Shown piece after piece: positions 33,458 to 44,708 of a DNA stretch of 64,000 nucleotides. This stretch comes from Trametopsis cervina. Its lineage: Eukaryota; Basidiomycota; Agaricomycetes; Polyporales; Irpicaceae. Numbering within the stretch: position 1 is the stretch's first letter; each line of letters starts with the position of its first letter. The position numbers and the translations under genes were made by a program. The stretch is from positions 315,965-379,964 of the forward strand of contig MU278350.1 in NCBI GenBank assembly GCA_022385755.1, read 5' to 3'. Under the pieces are notes generated by a model. That model was not told the origin of the DNA, did no database searches, and was given only the letters and a program-made list of their open reading frames with translations.

Positions 33458-34035
33458 TGATTACCGTCTGAAGCTATTGAAGTGTCCTGTACGCATACTA
33501 CGTCTCTGTCCTCTGTGTTTATGTCTATATGAAATGTGTCTTAGTCCGACCAACTTTCGGTGTTAGGTCTCGTTGTTTTCCCATACTCTATTGTATTCGT
33601 TGCGATGTCAAATACGAGCTTTGCCCGGGCGTCCTTGTGATTCTTATTCTGTACCATAGCTTCTCTGCGCTGTATTCTGCCATAATGATATCTGATTTCT
33701 GGAAGTCTTCTGTGATCTAGCCTCACCAGTATCTCAAATAATAAACGTTCTGGATGAAGATGATCACATGGAAGACGTATCATTTGCGAATGGATTCCAT
33801 TCCGGGCTTCAATAGTACGTACTCAACTACGTAGGCAAAGCTAGACGACAGATGACGAGAGCATAGGGCAGAATACAAATCTAAGCACTGTTTGGCCCCA
33901 GTGGTAATATTACAGGAGCAGAAGACTTTATGCATGCGCGATCTAGAGGGATTGAGTACGGGGTACAGGCAGTATACTTGATAAGTTAATTATTAGCTTA
34001 TGGTTGCTTTGTTGTTTGGCTTGATAATCTAGAAC
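33458..34035. other. Convergent intergenic region
   Basis: A 578-nt AT-rich spacer between two stop codons. Nothing coding is supported; 3' UTRs are likely. Confidence 0.4.
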
Positions 34036-35286
34036 TCAGAGCAGGTGTTCCACCTTCTCGATGAGTAGAGCTGAGTTGCGGAGGAGCGAACGAACGCGCC
34101 GGTTGAGGAGGACGGAGGCATCGCCGGGGTCGGGGCGATCTTGAACACGTTGGTCTGCGATAGCGCGTTCAATGGCGATAGGAAGGGAGATAGCTATACG
34201 GGTAAGCTCCAGAGTAAGACGGGAGCGGCGTCGTAGGTCGAAATAGGATAGTTCGCGGAAGGCACATTGGACTTCGAGGAGACGTGTGACTTCGGAGTGG
34301 AGGGCGAACAAGCACGCACGACACGCTTAGATAGAACAGGGTCAGAGTGTGGGAGGGATATGAACCTCGTTGGGAACCCACCTAGGGCTCGCTCGCGGAT
34401 GGCATTCAAGGTGTCAACAACTGCGTCTATGCCATCTTCGCCCATACGCAGTGAGGGATTAAGGTCATTGACTGCACCTATTTGAGTGGTGAGTCAGTTC
34501 CATAGCAATTCCTACGTCCGCTTCGAGCCTACTCACGGAGCAATGTCCGAACCGTTTCCAAGTCCCCCTCCAGGAAGTCATTAATAACGCCCAACATGAC
34601 GCCACGAAACGTTTCTTCCGCATGTGCGTACGGCCTCGCGGAGAAGAAGTCATGCATGGCAGCTGTTGGTGGCCGTGAATCATATATCCGCTTGGAAGAG
34701 GGCGTGCTCAGGACATCATACGCCACATTCACTTTCTGAAAGGCTTGAGTGGCCTCGGGGTTCCCTGGAAACTTGCTGCAAACCGCACGTGAAAATGATT
34801 GATCAGCTAGTGCAGAACGTTTAATGTGATCAACACGCACTCTGGGTGACATGCCTTGCTACGAGAGAGATAGGCACGGCGCAAGGAAAGCCTGTCTAGC
34901 GTTCCTTTCCGCTGCACACCCAAGATCTGATAGAGATCGTTGTGAGCGAGTATCTCCCTGATGACCGCATGGTTCTTTCTTGACGATCCAGATGACTCGC
35001 CGAAATCTGAGGCCAGCGACGAAGAGGAGGTTGACGCCGAAGACGGGCCAAAATATGTGTTGTCTAATGAGTCTGTTTCTCCAGCAGCAGTCCACCCGAG
35101 TGGCTTAGGATGGAGGTGGTCTGCGTCAGGATCTTCGTTATCTTCGTCCACTGGTAGATAGAAATATGTCGTCGCTGGTGGTCACAGTCAGTATTGCATA
35201 CCAGCATCGAGCATGCTCACAACGCACCAGAGTGTACAAGCCTCGACGAGAGGGCGGAGAACATCGTCGTTAAGTGGGAAGAGCAT
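34036..35286 (-). CDS. J-domain (DnaJ-like) protein
   Basis: A class C J-protein, probably a co-chaperone stimulating an Hsp70; the specific partner is unknown. The J domain reads NDLYQILGVQRKG, LSLRRAYLSRSKACHPDKFP, then EATQAFQKVNVAYDVLS and SSKRIYDS. The HPD tripeptide is intact only after splicing (CCC AGA-intron-C gives Pro-Asp). An acidic/Ser-rich region precedes the J domain. The C-terminal part is helical (FRGVMLGVINDFLEGDLETV ... IAISLPIAIERAIADQRV) with no zinc finger. The 5' exon is uncertain: ATG at 35286 gives MLFPLNDDVLRPLVEACTLW and a following in-frame TTYFYLPVDEDNED, but I could not find a normal-length intron joining them. It ends LIEKVEHLL, TGA at 34036. Confidence 0.78.
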
Positions 35287-35363
35287 GGGCAGGGGCTCTC
35301 TCGCATGTGATTGAATGTTTTCTTCTAAGGACACAGGGCGAATCTCAGATCAAGATTCTGGAT

Positions 35364-36731
35364 CTACAGTACAGCTCCCCCGAGCGCCTCCGCTAGCTTC
35401 CGCCCCGCCCGTCTCACCTCTCCCCGCTCACCCATGACTGTCAACTTCACCTCGTCTGAGGCAGTCATGCTCTCGATGGTCTCTACATGTGTAAGATCGT
35501 ATCTACCGAAGGCCCAGTTCAGGATGTGCAGCCCCTTCTCTGTCCGCACGAATCCTTTCACGCGCCATACAGACTCCTTCGATACTCGGGACAGTGCATC
35601 CTGGAGAGCTGCTTCGCTCAGAAACTCTGGGCTCTGTTCAGGCACCGCAGAATGTTCCGAGTGAGACTCCCCATGTGTACAAGAATCATCGTGGCATTCG
35701 TGCGAATGAGGAAGTTTAGGCAGAGATTGTGGAGAGCCCTTGAATATTGTGACCGTCTCGACCTCGTCGTGGTGATTGGTCTGTTTGTTGTCCTCATTTG
35801 TGAGATATAGCTTGGAATCTAGGCCAAATATCAAGTTCGGGTCCACTCCTTTGCGTCCCTCTGCGCGTATTTTGGGTGTCAGGTCGTTCAAAGTATTCAG
35901 GTGATCTATCAGAATGTCTAGAGCACGCTCTGAGATGCTTTCCCATTTATTCTGTAGGGACGCCATGGAGTAGTTTCATGGAAGGATAAAAAGGAGAACA
36001 TACTATGATGATCATATCTGTGTAACTTGCCTGCATCCGCGCCGTAGGGGACTCATCTTCGTAGCCCGTAAAATTCTCGGCGTCGATGACAGTGATAATC
36101 GCGTCGAGCTTCAGATCATGATTGGTTTCTCGTTCCAGCTCGCGTATTTGGAACGCAAGCGTTGCTGGAAAAGCTGACCCTCTATTTGTGATATGCACGC
36201 TATTAGGCACGAAACTCACAAGATCGAACATGACGTCCAAACTCACGAGCATTCGATAATGATTCGATCTGGCCTGAATTTTTCTATGGGGTATATGAGC
36301 AAGTTTGTTTCTTGACGTCAATAAGCCTGAGAAGCTACTTGCCGCGGATTTCTAGTAAGGCTGTCTTCATTTGACCCACGAGGACGCAGCACCTGAATAG
36401 ATTTGTCAGTTACTCGACATACCTTACCCAAAGAGATGCTTACTAACATACATCCATTGAGAATTTCGCTGACTGCTGTCAAGCTCGATTGCTTTGCGAG
36501 CTGACTATCGACTGACAAAGATCAGAGTTGGATACGATCCGAGTCACCGGTACATTGCAAGGACTAGGCACCTTCGATATCTCCAAACTCGTTCTTGAGC
36601 AAGACAACCTTGTAGTCTTTGGGTAATCGCGGAAGTAGAGATAGTATAAGCGATGTCTTGCCCGCACCAAGGAACCCGGTGAAGACCGTAATTGGTATGG
36701 GCTTGAGCGAGGTTGGGGCCGTTACGGTCAT
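35364..36731 (-). CDS. COG0523/CobW-family metallochaperone GTPase
   Basis: A G3E-family GTPase of the COG0523 (CobW, ZNG1-like) group, which delivers metals, chiefly zinc, to client enzymes. Start at 36731: MTVTAPTSLKPIPITV. P-loop: TGFLGAGKTSLILSLL. Next are VVLLKNEFGDIEG, the metal-binding CxCC motif in ILNGCMCCVLVGQM (assembled across an intron), IIECSGSAFPATLAFQIREL, AIITVIDAENF and the guanine motif NKWE (rather than NKxD, as in many members). A long His/Cys/Asp-rich loop (HHDE, PHSHECHDDSCTHGESHSEH) precedes the CobW C-terminal domain SVWRVKGFVRTEKGLHILNW. It ends LAEALGGAVL, TAG at 35364. Five or so introns. Zinc as the metal is inferred from the His-rich loop and family. Confidence 0.9.
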
Positions 36732-37674
36732 CTCGTGGTTGCTGAAGCTGGAGATTATCTTTCGAAAGATCGTCTATATTACAAAGGACGGTTATTGCGC
36801 CGGGGGCCTGGTATCGTGTAACAAAGTTAACTACCTATTGGCGAGTTGTCTGGTTGTTAGAATAGTTGGCAGGGCACCTTGCCACAACAGATGAATGTTA
36901 TATGTATGCAATAGCTCTAGAGGGTTTTGTTTGTAAGTTGAGCGGTATGTGATTCGGGCCGATGTCGAATTCCAGGTCGTCTTGATTCTGTAGGCACGTT
37001 CTTACCTAATGCAATGAACGTTTCTTGCCAACTGGAAGAACTTTACCGGAGGTACTGGTGGTGGTACACCACTAGCGTGATCCTCGACACCGAGACTCCC
37101 GATCCTCAGATCCGGAGGATGGATAGATGGATTTTCGACGAAAAAAGCGATACAGTACTAATGGCGGTGAGGAATCTCTATCCCTGGCGTAGCTGTGTCT
37201 GCGTCTCAGGTGCTACTCGTATTTCTTACGCGGTCTTACGCGAGAGCTTCCCTGCCGACGGTGAGGATATGTGGCCATTGTGAGATCAGTGACCGAGAGC
37301 CTCACCAACCTTATCGGGGAAGGCCGAACAAGTTTATCACGACATCATCGAGGTTCTGACATATTTGTCTCCCTTCGTCCTCGGTCTGTGCAAGTAACAG
37401 TAGCCTTGCCCAACTCGCATAGCCGACACTGAAGTTCATGGACACGAGTGTGTTCCACGCCTACAATTAGACCATTGCCGCCTGTAAGCGTCAGCCGTCT
37501 CTGTCAGTGGATTGTCAGCGGAGCGCACGTGGCGTGTGGAACGATTCGCACGGTGGTACCCGCCGCCTGCGCTTTGTTCTAGGCAGCTACACTCATCACT
37601 CCGATATCTTCTCTTCCAACCAACTCTCTCAGCCGAGTCTGTGAGCTTCGCAGACCTCTGGCTGACCCTCCGAC
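36732..37674. other. Divergent intergenic region (CobW-like / VTT protein)
   Basis: A 943-nt spacer with the promoters of both neighbours. One ATG-initiated ORF of 89 codons (37014-37283, +; begins MNVSCQLEELYRRYWWW) lies in it but matches nothing I know and has no flanking gene signals, so it is not called. Confidence 0.4.
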
Positions 37675-38998
37675 ATGCAATCGACATCACAGGTCCTGGC
37701 CGAAGGGTATCAGCAGCAACCTTACCGCGATAATGTCTCGGCATATTCGCTTTCTACTGTACCAGAATGCCCCTCGCCCTCACCCACACAACGTACCGCA
37801 CTTCTCTCATCGTCGTCGTCAGAGCGCAATTATGGCGCCCTCCATCCTTCGCAGCCATCAAATAGACGCATACTCGTAAATGCGACTCTCAAGATGGCAG
37901 TCATTTTCTTCCTGAGCACGGCTTTCCTGGGTGCGACGCTCTGGTTGGCTCTCCCGAGACTGGAAGAGTGAGTCCCTGTTCGATATTTTACCGTACTTCA
38001 GAGCTGACAGGCTGCATTGTCTTACAGAGACGATCGACCGCACTTGAAGATTCCCAAATCATTCGCTGAACTGCAAGCGTTAAATGTATTGTTGAAGAAA
38101 TACAGGGACATATACCCGTATAGAATCGTGATCTGCTATGTCACGACGTATTTCTTGTAAGTGTACTGTTCCTCTACGGGTCATCGTCTCGTCATTAACA
38201 GATGAACTTGTCTACAGCCTACAAGCTTTCTCGTTGCCCGGGTCTATGTACCTCTCAATTCTTGGAGGCGCCGTGTGGGGCGTTCCGCGGGCTTTGCCGC
38301 TGGCTTGTACATGCGTCGCTACGGGCGCAACGCTCTGTTACGCTATCAGTGCAGCCCTTGGCCCTGCCATCCTCGTTCTTCCCAAGTTCAAGTCTCGCCT
38401 CGAAGTGTGGTCAGACAAGATTCAGGCTCAGAGGGACAACCTTATCTCTTTCCTCATCGTTCTCCGTATTGCGCCTTTCCCACCCCATTGGGTCGTCAAC
38501 GTTGTTTGCCCTCACGTCGGGATTGGTGTTGTGCCCTTCTGGGTTAGCACGTGGCTGGGCATCTTTGGTGTCTCTGTGATCCACACCACGATCGGAGGGA
38601 GTCTTGACGAGATGACTTCGCCGGCGGACTTCCATCTCATCTCTTGGAGGAACTTCTTCCTGCTATCTGCAGTGGTTGTTGGCGCCATGATCCCCGTGGG
38701 CCTGCGGTATTTCTTCAAGAACGAGCTGGCGAGCGTGGCCAATGTGGAGGCGAACGCTCAAGATGCGGAGAGAGACGAGAATGGTGATTTGATTCTGGAC
38801 CAGGAGCCGATTGTTCCTCCCAAGTCCGGTCCGCTGATCATGTACTCTGATGAAGAGGGAGGCTATTCAGACGGTGACAGCGATGAAGACGTTGTACTCG
38901 AAGCTGGCCCTGCGCTTATCATCAAACCGGATGACGGCGTCTCAGCCACTGCCCCGACTCAAGAGCGTCGAGAATGGCGCGCGGAAGACCTGCTGTAG
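37675..38998 (+). CDS. VTT-domain (TMEM41/DedA-type) membrane protein
   Basis: A polytopic protein of the SNARE-associated/VTT superfamily, whose eukaryotic members (TMEM41B, VMP1, Tvp38) act in ER/Golgi lipid scrambling and membrane remodelling. A cytosolic Ser/Pro/Gln-rich N-terminus (about residues 1-70) precedes TM1 (MAVIFFLSTAFLGATLWLAL). After two introns (near 37969 and 38157) come LPGSMYLSILGGAVWGVPRA, TCVATGATLCYAISAALG, RIAPFPPHWVVNVVCPHVGI, the re-entrant core with conserved Pro and Asn, and a last helix FFLLSAVVVGAMIPVGL. The tail is acidic (YSDGDSDEDVVLEAGP). It reads more like TMEM41B than Tvp38, by the SLPGSMYLSILGGAVWG segment. Stop TAG at 38998. Confidence 0.88.
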
Positions 38999-40311
38999 TC
39001 GCTCCGTCGCTGCATCTGACGCCCTGTGCCCTTTTACGACCTGTGATGACTTTCCCCTTGCCTTGTACCCTCTACCTGCATCTCCCCCCGCCTCACACCG
39101 GACTCTGACTGCATTCCCATCTTTGGCATCTCCAACTTGTTCTTTCGTTTAGATCATGCTTTTTGACAAGTGGGTTACCTATTCCTAAAGTAACTGTACG
39201 AGGGTGTTGTTATTGTAATATAATTTGACGCTTCTAGGGCTTCATTCTCAATGCGCTGTACGCTTCATCATTGCCTGTATATTTGTGGATAGCTGTATAT
39301 AACGATTTCAATCAAGTCACAGAAAACTGCGGTCACTGCGGGACGGACAAGTTAAGGCATGCGGTATTTAATTATTTTTAGCGTTATGTATTCATCTGGC
39401 GATGACCCGTGAGTGTCCGGATAATGGCTGTCAAGTCTACGACTGCGATTGTTGGTTACCCTGGTATGCTTTCGGAGCAACGACTTGACTTTAACTGAAG
39501 CCGACCTGGGGTTACTCACCTTGCGAGAGCTAACGCCCGACGAATCACCGCACCTCCGCCCATGTGGCCCTAGACGGAAAAGAAGGACGAGAAGTACCAC
39601 CTCGAGGACTAAGGAAGGCTTGGTCAGGTGAGGTGAAGTGCTGGCCACAGCCAGCCTGTTCCAATCGTACGGGAGCCCGCAGGAAAGTAGCTGAGGTCTG
39701 TGTGGTACGTTAACGACAACTGAAACGTAAAGTACCGCGGCGACTACATCGGAGCCTATGTGATGAGTCCGACGTCTGAGTGGACTTTTTCCGTTCTGGC
39801 ACACAAAAATGAGCGGATACCAGCGAGCGTTGAGCACTCTTTCATTTGTTCACGACAGCTATGGCAACGATGACAAGGGAAACATGGGTATGGAGAATTG
39901 GTCGAAAATTGGGGTTTTTGTATTTTTTATATAATTGTGGTGTTTGGTAGTATGCCCCAATATGGAAGGAGGCTAATGTGACTGCTTGCCACTGCAGGCC
40001 CTCAGCAAACGACCGAACTCTGCCCCGTGCATTCTCCCACCACCATCCCCCGCCTCCCCTGTACCGTCGTCCCCCTCCCTTGACGACATCGCTACCCTCA
40101 CGCTCGCTCAGTATACGAGGACAGTCGAAATCTCGTTTCTTCCGCCCTTCGCGGTTCCGAATATCTTCCCCGCAGGGTCTGGCGCGGTTAGTCCGATTCC
40201 CCCACTTCAAGGCCCCTTCCCCCTCCGGCCTTGCCTTGCCTTGTCCTTCATCGTCCACCCCCACCGCTTTATCATAAAGCTTCACATCTCGTGTACCCAC
40301 GGAGAGACTCT
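38999..40311. other. Intergenic region with CT-rich leader of the SWI1-like gene
   Basis: This 1.3-kb gap contains the 3' UTR of the VTT gene. From about 40008 to 40260 it becomes strongly pyrimidine-rich on the + strand (CCACCACCATCCCCCGCCTC), as expected of a basidiomycete promoter/leader. A long - strand ORF at 39352-39837 lacks recognisable content. Confidence 0.4.
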
Positions 40312-40832
40312 ATGATGCTCCCTTCCACCTTCAATCCATCACTCGTGAACCAGATGGCTCACCCAAATCAGGTCGACCTCACACAGCAGCCTGTGACCGG
40401 GGTAATGCCTCCAGATCAGCAACTTCGTTTGTGGCAACAGATGCAACAAATGCAGACCCAGTCTCAGCAGCAACAGCAGCATCTTCAATTCAGACCCGGC
40501 GGAGACATGAACGGGCAGACCAATCCGCAGGTGTGTAGATCTGCCATCGTTCTTGGAGATGGGGCACTACCCCTCTTCGCTACCTGTACTTCGTGTCGAG
40601 TGCATTGGCCAATGCCTCTTTCCCATGGTGTTGACCTCTCTTTGCCCACTTATATTCTAAAGAGTTATGGCCCTTTGCGACTCTGTGCTTAGTCATCAGC
40701 GGAGTTTCCTTTAAAGTTCGATCAATGTCATGCTTACATTCACCTCAGATTATGGACCTCATTCGCCGACAGCAGCAGCTACAACAGCAACAACATATGC
40801 AGCAGCAGCAACAACAACAGCAACAACAACAA

Positions 40833-40863
<31 letters not shown>

Positions 40864-43800
40864 ATCAGCAGCAGCCGTTCCCTTTTCCTAACCAGATAGG
40901 CGGTCCCTCGCAGATGCACGACCAGGCGCACTTAATACAACAACAACAACAACAACAGTCGCCTGGGCTAGCCGCTTTGCAACAAGCCTTTGCACAGCGG
41001 GGCGGCGTGCAGGCTTTGCAGAACCCCAATCTCAATCGACAACTCGATATGCTCGTCCAACAGCCGAACGCACAGTTCACCTTCCGCCAGATTCAAGCAG
41101 CTCAAATACAGGCCCATCAGCAACAGCAACAACAACAGCAACAGCAGCAGCAGCAGCAGCAGCACATGCGGCCTCCAGGGATGATGCCTGGGCTACCGAA
41201 TCAGCTACAGGGTCCTCAGGGAAACTTTTACCCTCCGAATATGGTGGCCGATGTCGCACAGCGCTTCCCTGGTTTATCCGCGAATCAATTAGCCATGCGC
41301 CAGCAAAATATACTGTTGCAGCAGCAGCAGCAACAACAACAACAGCAGCAGCAGCAGCAGCAGCAACAACATCAACAGCAGCCGAGTACGCCTGCGAGCC
41401 AGCACCAGAATATTCTTTCATCCCTTACGACCCTCCGAACCCGTTACGCCCAGATCCGACAGCAGCATGAGGAGCTGTTGAAACGAGAGACTATGCTGAA
41501 CAACAACCGAAGTGTCTTGGGAGAACCAGAGTTTCGGAAACAGGCTGACGAACTGAAGGGGCAACTCGACAGGGGTAAGGAGGCCCTGAATAAATGCCAC
41601 GGGATGATATCTGCATTTTCCGCACAACTGTGAGTATCGCCCTTTTTGTCCGATTATCACGCTCAGTGCGCTCTTGCAGGCACTCAATCAATGGTGCATC
41701 AGCTCAGACTGCCCCTCATCCCTCCGTTCCGCCCAACCCGCCTAATCAGAGCTGGGCGCCACAGTCTGCGACTTCACCTCCCAATGGCATCCCTGCCGGT
41801 CAACTTCCTGGCCCGCATGTGCCACCCAAGACCCCCCAACAGCAGAGTGCCCAGCTTGCTGCTTCTACTGCGACAGGCCAGCCGAATCGCAGTCTATTGC
41901 CCCAACAGCCTCCAGTGCGCAACAGTCAAACCCCTCTACAGCCCTCAATGAGTATCCCACAGCGCCCTGCTCCGAGTTCTTCGAATGTACCGAACCCTCC
42001 GAACGGCACTGGGTTGACACCACAACAGCAACAACTTCGGACATCGCAATTCCAGCAGCAACTTCGTCAGGGCATGTTTCCCGCCCTACCTAGTCCTGCG
42101 TTCAACTCCGCTTTCCAGCACTGGTCTCAAGAAAAGCGGATGCAAATCGACGAAAAGCTTTTGACCGTTGAAGGCAAGAAGATCGATCTGCATCGCCTGC
42201 ACCAGGAGGTGATCAGCACGGGTACCATAGGCGTATGTCCACGAATCATCGTTGGTTGAGCATGAGTACTAAAGCCGTAACAGCAGACTGGAGATCCCGA
42301 CAAGTGGGCAATCATTGGTGCCCACCTAGGCTTCGCGCAACCAGGGGATCCCTCTAAAAGTGGTCCAGCAACGGCCCAACACCTGAAGCGCATCTACCAT
42401 ACGTACTTGAGCGAGTTTGATATGATGTACCTCAAGTCAGCTCTGCAGCGCCAGCTCCAGCCCAGCCAGAATGGAAGCAACGTTCCCGGTAGAACCAATG
42501 GGGGCCAAGGCGATCCAGAGGCCAAAGGTAGCAACGGCAACGCTCCTCAGGCCTCGCAGAACGGAATAGCGCCGCAGCAGCACAACCTTCAACCACATGG
42601 TATCGCCGCTGCCGCACATGAGCCTGGTCGCATGACGTTATACGCGCAATATGCTCAGTTCACTGCCGAAGAGCTCCGTCGTCAAAATGTTCCTCAGGCA
42701 GATATCGATTTTGTCGAGCTCAACCGTTCTCTGTTGTATCGTTCTCGGATGGGTGAAAGCTCTTTTCGAGAGGGAGTGAAGGGGTCTCTACACCCTCAGC
42801 CCGTCCATGGGAATATGAATGGCCAGCAGCTTGTCGACACGCAGCAACACCAGAATCTCATGAACGGTCAGACTCAAGTTGGTCCTCGCCCTCCGATGCA
42901 ATCGCAGTCACAGCAGCAACAGAGCATGGTCAGCGAACCACAGGGTATGCCAGGACCCGTGGTTGCTCTTAACGGACAGCCTCAGGTGGCGAGGAGCACC
43001 CAGGATATCACTCCACAAGACCGTGCGCGCCGCATCTTAGAGGAAGCTCGTGCACGAGTGGTACAGCAACGTATGTCTTCTATATTCTTTACATTGCTTT
43101 GCTTCGTCGTAATCATATATTTCCGTTATCAGAGCAAAATGGCAATGCCCACATTCCTGATGCCCATATCCCGGAATACATGAAGCATTTTGGTATACTC
43201 CGAAGACACATGGTCGAGATAGAAAGGAGGTTCCCTTTGGTCGCAGCCGGGTTTCCCGATGCCATAGTGAGGCAGTTAGCTGAAGGCGTACGTCCCACTA
43301 CTATGTGTCTATCGGAGTTTTATTGACACTGGCACAGACGGCATTGGTAGACATACAGATGAAGTGCCTAGCGAACCACGGAAAAGGCCCCGTTAGATGC
43401 GTTCTCGGTGGACCTGATCTACGCCAGTTGCTAGCCACGGCGTCGAGCGTTAACGAGGCGATCACCAAAAGGATGCAAAATTCCCAGCAGAGTTCTGCGC
43501 AATCGATGAACAGTTCTGTGCAACCGGCGAACTATCCTCAGCCACCTCCCCCTCCCCCCCAGTCTTTGACGCAATCTTCACATGGCCCTTCCCAATCAAC
43601 GAATCCGCAGACTGCTGCTGCACCTACCACGGGGCTTCCAGATGGACTCATGCAACAGCAACAGCCGGCCCCAATCATGGCCCCTCCTCTCGTCCCTCCC
43701 GTTCAGCCTACCCAACCAAGTCCAAGACCTCAGCCTACCCCTGTCCTTACCGCCGCAACCGCGAAGAAGAGACCTGGTGCTGAAAATGCCGCCTCTCCAG

Positions 43801-44708
43801 CATCCGTGTCCACCCCGGCAGCGAATGCGCCTACTCCTACCCATGTCAACTCTCCCTCAACCCCGAAGTCACCGAAAGTAAGAGCCAAGCCTAAGCCTGT
43901 ACCCAAGCGGAAGCTGCCTCCCACCAAAACTCCATCGACCCCGTCTGCCCCAACCGCTGGGCCTTCCGCATCGGCCTCCACGCCAGTGTCTGCTGCGACA
44001 CCCAGTGCTACTGATCAATCTTCCCCCGCTGCTGCGACTCCCGAATCTACGGGGTCCAAGCGTCGTCGTGAAGAGGATGCTCCTGTCCTACCCGCTCCAG
44101 CCGACGTCCCATCCCCCAAGAAAGCACGGACAGACTGGGATGGTCCTGTAAGCGATGAGCTGGTGAGGAGGAATGCGGAAGAGGAGTCGATAGAGACGGA
44201 CGAGCAGGCCGCTCAGTTCTTCGAGAACATGGCAGAGATGCTGAAAATGGCGGAGAATTCTGCGGAGATCTCGAATGCGCTCAACAACATCATCTCAGGA
44301 TACGGTGAACCAACCAATGGCGACGCAAATTTCGGCGCGCTGGACGCCGGTCCCTCGTCGCCCTCGGCAGGCAACTTGGCTTCGGGGGAAGAGTGGTTCG
44401 ATTTCTCATCATACAGCCGTGCGTCAGACGATGATACGGGCTCGAAGGCTGCTACACCCGATCTTTCACAGACGACCAACCCTAGTCCCGGCTCCGAATC
44501 AGAAACGACACACGCCTCCGGTGCCGTCGACGCTCCTGCTATTGTGGAGTTCAAGAGCGAAGATAGTCTCGATGGCCTTGACCACATGCGTCTAGGGCTA
44601 TGGAAAGAAGTTGATGGTGGCGAGGCACCATATTATCAGCAGAGCGAGGGGTGGAAATGGGATGGGGCAATGCCATCTGATCAACCATGGGCTATCACAT
44701 CATCGTAG
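40312..44708 (+). CDS. SWI1: ARID-domain SWI/SNF subunit, SWI1-like
   Basis: Probably the ARID (AT-rich DNA interaction) subunit of the SWI/SNF chromatin remodelling complex, acting in the nucleus. The ATG at 40312 gives MMLPSTFNPSLVNQM. Introns: about 40532-40748 (unusually long), 41632-41680, 42233-42284, 43072-43132 and 43289-43338. Three polyglutamine tracts fill the N-terminal third. The ARID domain (nt about 42090-42430) reads FNSAFQHWSQEKRMQIDEKL, KKIDLHRLHQEVISTGTIG, DKWAIIGAHLGFAQPG and HLKRIYHTYLSEFDMMYL. A later helical region, HIPEYMKHFGILRRHMVEI, may be conserved. The C-terminal half is Pro/Ser/Thr-rich with basic KRKLPPTK and KRRREEDAP motifs. It ends GAMPSDQPWAITSS, TAG at 44706. 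Domain call is firm; complex membership is inferred. Confidence 0.87.
40800..40862 (+). repeat. CAG/CAA tract encoding 21 glutamines
   Basis: An uninterrupted run of 21 Gln codons mixing CAG and CAA, flanked by other Gln-rich sequence (QQQLQQQQHM before, HQQQ after). Mixed codons should make it more stable than a pure CAG repeat. Confidence 0.95.
41118..41162 (+). repeat. CAG/CAA tract encoding 15 glutamines
   Basis: Second polyQ run of the SWI1-like protein, between His residues (QAH before, HMRPPG after). Its 3' half is pure CAG. Confidence 0.95.
41319..41369 (+). repeat. CAG/CAA tract encoding 17 glutamines
   Basis: Third polyQ run, preceded by NILL and followed by HQQQPSTP. It contains a pure CAG block of several units in its middle. 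Confidence 0.95.

Noticed and set aside
37014..37283. 89-codon ATG ORF in the CobW/VTT spacer
   Set aside because: No recognisable domain, no splice or promoter context; probably chance within a divergent promoter.
39352..39837. 161-codon - strand ORF downstream of the VTT gene
   Set aside because: Composition is irregular, no domain is recognised, and it opens in a likely promoter/3' UTR region.
40865..41421. Antisense ORFs rich in Leu, Cys or Ala over the glutamine tracts
   Set aside because: They are the reverse-strand and shifted readings of CAG/CAA repeats in the SWI1-like gene.
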